A stretch of DNA of 14,672 bases from Spirochaeta sp. (GTDB lineage: Bacteria > Spirochaetota > Spirochaetia > Spirochaetales_E > Spirochaetaceae_B): positions 1 to 14,672 of the forward strand of contig JAUUYD010000010.1 in assembly GCA_030590585.1 (NCBI GenBank), given 5' to 3'. Below are positions 13,715 to 14,672 of this stretch, piece by piece. The stretch's first letter is position 1. Each line of letters starts with the position of its first letter. Below the pieces are notes generated by a model. It saw only the letters and a program-made list of their open reading frames with translations. It made no database searches and had not been told where the DNA came from. The position numbers were made by a program, and so were the translations under genes.

Positions 13715-14672
13715 ATGCCCCTGGTGGAAGAAGTTTTTGCATCCCTGGCGAATTGGGGAAAGCATCCGGTGATGAAGGAAATCACTCCGGGAATTTCTGA
13801 TATTTCACTGAACAGTGATGACTTCAGATTGAAGGTAGAGGCATTATCCCGAATATTTTCTGATATGGGTATTCACGAAAGAGTCCCCGTTCCCCTGTTT
13901 CTTGAGAATTCCATCGATTTCCCCCTTGTGTTCCTGGCTCTCATTAAGCTAAAAGCCATCCCTGTCATGGTGAAAATGGATTACAGATCCATGGAACTCA
14001 CCGAAGTTTTCAGAAATCTTGATCCGGATATTGTTATCAGCGAGAAAAATCACCTGCCTGTGATAGAACCCTGGCTGACCGGAAAAACCATCATAACCAG
14101 AGACTCCGGCGGCTTCTCAGTATACCAAAGAGGACCGGAACAGCTCATAAGTATTCAGGTTCCTGAAGATGTGGCTACCATCAACTACACCTACCAGGGG
14201 TATGGGTATCCATTAGGGTCGATGGCCACCCATTCCCAATACCTGCATGGCGCGGAAATATTTCAGACAAAGCTTCAGGCCCTTCCCTGTGAAAGCATAT
14301 TGGTAATCCTGCCGATGTCCCATATATTCACCCTTATCGGGTGCATGATAGCACCACTCATGCATAATCTTACGGCAATCATTACACTATCCATGAATCC
14401 GCGGCATCTTTTCTCCACTATCGCAAGTAATTCAGTGCAGCACCTTCTTTCCGTTCCGGAGGTCTATGAGTTGCTTAGTCGGGTGAAAAAGGATGATGAT
14501 TCTCTTGAATCCCTGAAAGTCTTTGTCTCCGGCGGGAGTATACTATCTTCTGAAAAATACAAGGAATATAGCGAGCGATTCGGTGTTGAAGTGATACATG
14601 GCTACGGTTTAACCGAGTTCACCCCTATCAGCAGCAACTCGAGGGGAGAATCTCTTCCCGGCACTATCGGGC
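13715..14672 (+). CDS. AMP-binding acyl-activating enzyme (acyl-CoA/acyl-ACP synthetase-like), partial
   Basis: The frame is open from ATG 13715 to the window edge, giving 319 codons of the N-terminal domain of an ANL-superfamily adenylating enzyme (usually 450-550 residues). Family landmarks: VPVPLFLENSIDFPLVFLAL (58-77) resembles the usual substrate-pocket start; LPMSHIFTLIG (199-209) matches the A4 region; VFVSGGSILSSE (269-280) fits the SGGAPL segment; and HGYGLTE (295-301) is the A5 adenine/Mg motif. The ATP-binding P-loop is aberrant: where families have YTSGTTGxPKG, this reads Y-T-Y-Q-G-Y-G-Y-P-L-G (158-168), keeping Y-T...G-x-P-x-G but losing the Ser/Gly/Thr/Thr core and the Lys. It starts 95 bp after the PilZ-hydrolase-methyltransferase gene on the same strand and is probably in its operon. 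A likely role is carboxylate (fatty acid) activation; the substrate is unknown. Confidence 0.88.
   Translation, partial: MPLVEEVFASLANWGKHPVMKEITPGISDISLNSDDFRLKVEALSRIFSDMGIHERVPVPLFLENSIDFPLVFLALIKLKAIPVMVKMDYRSMELTEVFRNLDPDIVISEKNHLPVIEPWLTGKTIITRDSGGFSVYQRGPEQLISIQVPEDVATINYTYQGYGYPLGSMATHSQYLHGAEIFQTKLQALPCESILVILPMSHIFTLIGCMIAPLMHNLTAIITLSMNPRHLFSTIASNSVQHLLSVPEVYELLSRVKKDDDSLESLKVFVSGGSILSSEKYKEYSERFGVEVIHGYGLTEFTPISSNSRGESLPGTIG

Overview
The window looks like chromosomal DNA from a free-living Gram-negative bacterium of roughly 50% GC, most plausibly a spirochaete (Spirochaetota). That placement is inference: it rests on the protein mix (HU-like fusion, cyclic-nucleotide/GGDEF proteins, multi-PilZ protein, NrnA-like DHH protein) and overall sequence feel, with no rRNA or marker gene to confirm it. 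No tRNA, rRNA, CRISPR array, insertion sequence or prophage gene was seen. No stretch over 300 bases lacks a gene; the longest gaps are about 195 bp (1795-1989), 105 bp (10014-10118) and 95 bp (13620-13714).

Layout. At the left edge an exported ankyrin-repeat protein (minus strand, cut by the window) diverges from an aldose 1-epimerase (plus). The epimerase converges on a long minus-strand array running from 10013 down to 1990: HU-domain fusion protein, SWIM zinc-finger protein, two tandem CNB-GGDEF proteins (one degenerate, one intact), an NrnA-like DHH phosphoesterase, a hemolysin III/PAQR membrane protein, and a two-subunit molybdenum hydroxylase (Mo subunit plus [2Fe-2S] subunit). Five of the seven junctions are 3-nt gaps or overlaps of 4-11 nt and the other two are 36-37 nt, so this is probably one operon of eight genes or two adjoining ones. 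Diverging from its head is a 1166-residue protein carrying three PilZ-type motifs, a LuxD-like alpha/beta hydrolase and a SAM methyltransferase, followed by an AMP-binding acyl-activating enzyme that runs off the right edge.

How the genes may work together. The operon contains a predicted c-di-GMP synthase gated by a cyclic-nucleotide-binding domain, a degenerate paralogue that may act as a receptor or partner, and a phosphoesterase of a family that can clear small nucleotides such as pGpG or pAp. The divergent gene, sharing a 105-bp control region with it, encodes a likely c-di-GMP receptor fused to acyl-chain and methyl-transfer chemistry. A second-messenger-controlled acyl-lipid or acyl-product pathway is therefore the most interesting hypothesis here. 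The order PilZ effector/thioesterase-like/methyltransferase then acyl-activating enzyme recalls the LuxD-LuxE division of labour without any luciferase. The molybdenum hydroxylase has two oddities: a Ser in place of a cluster-ligand Cys, and no FAD subunit gene beside it.
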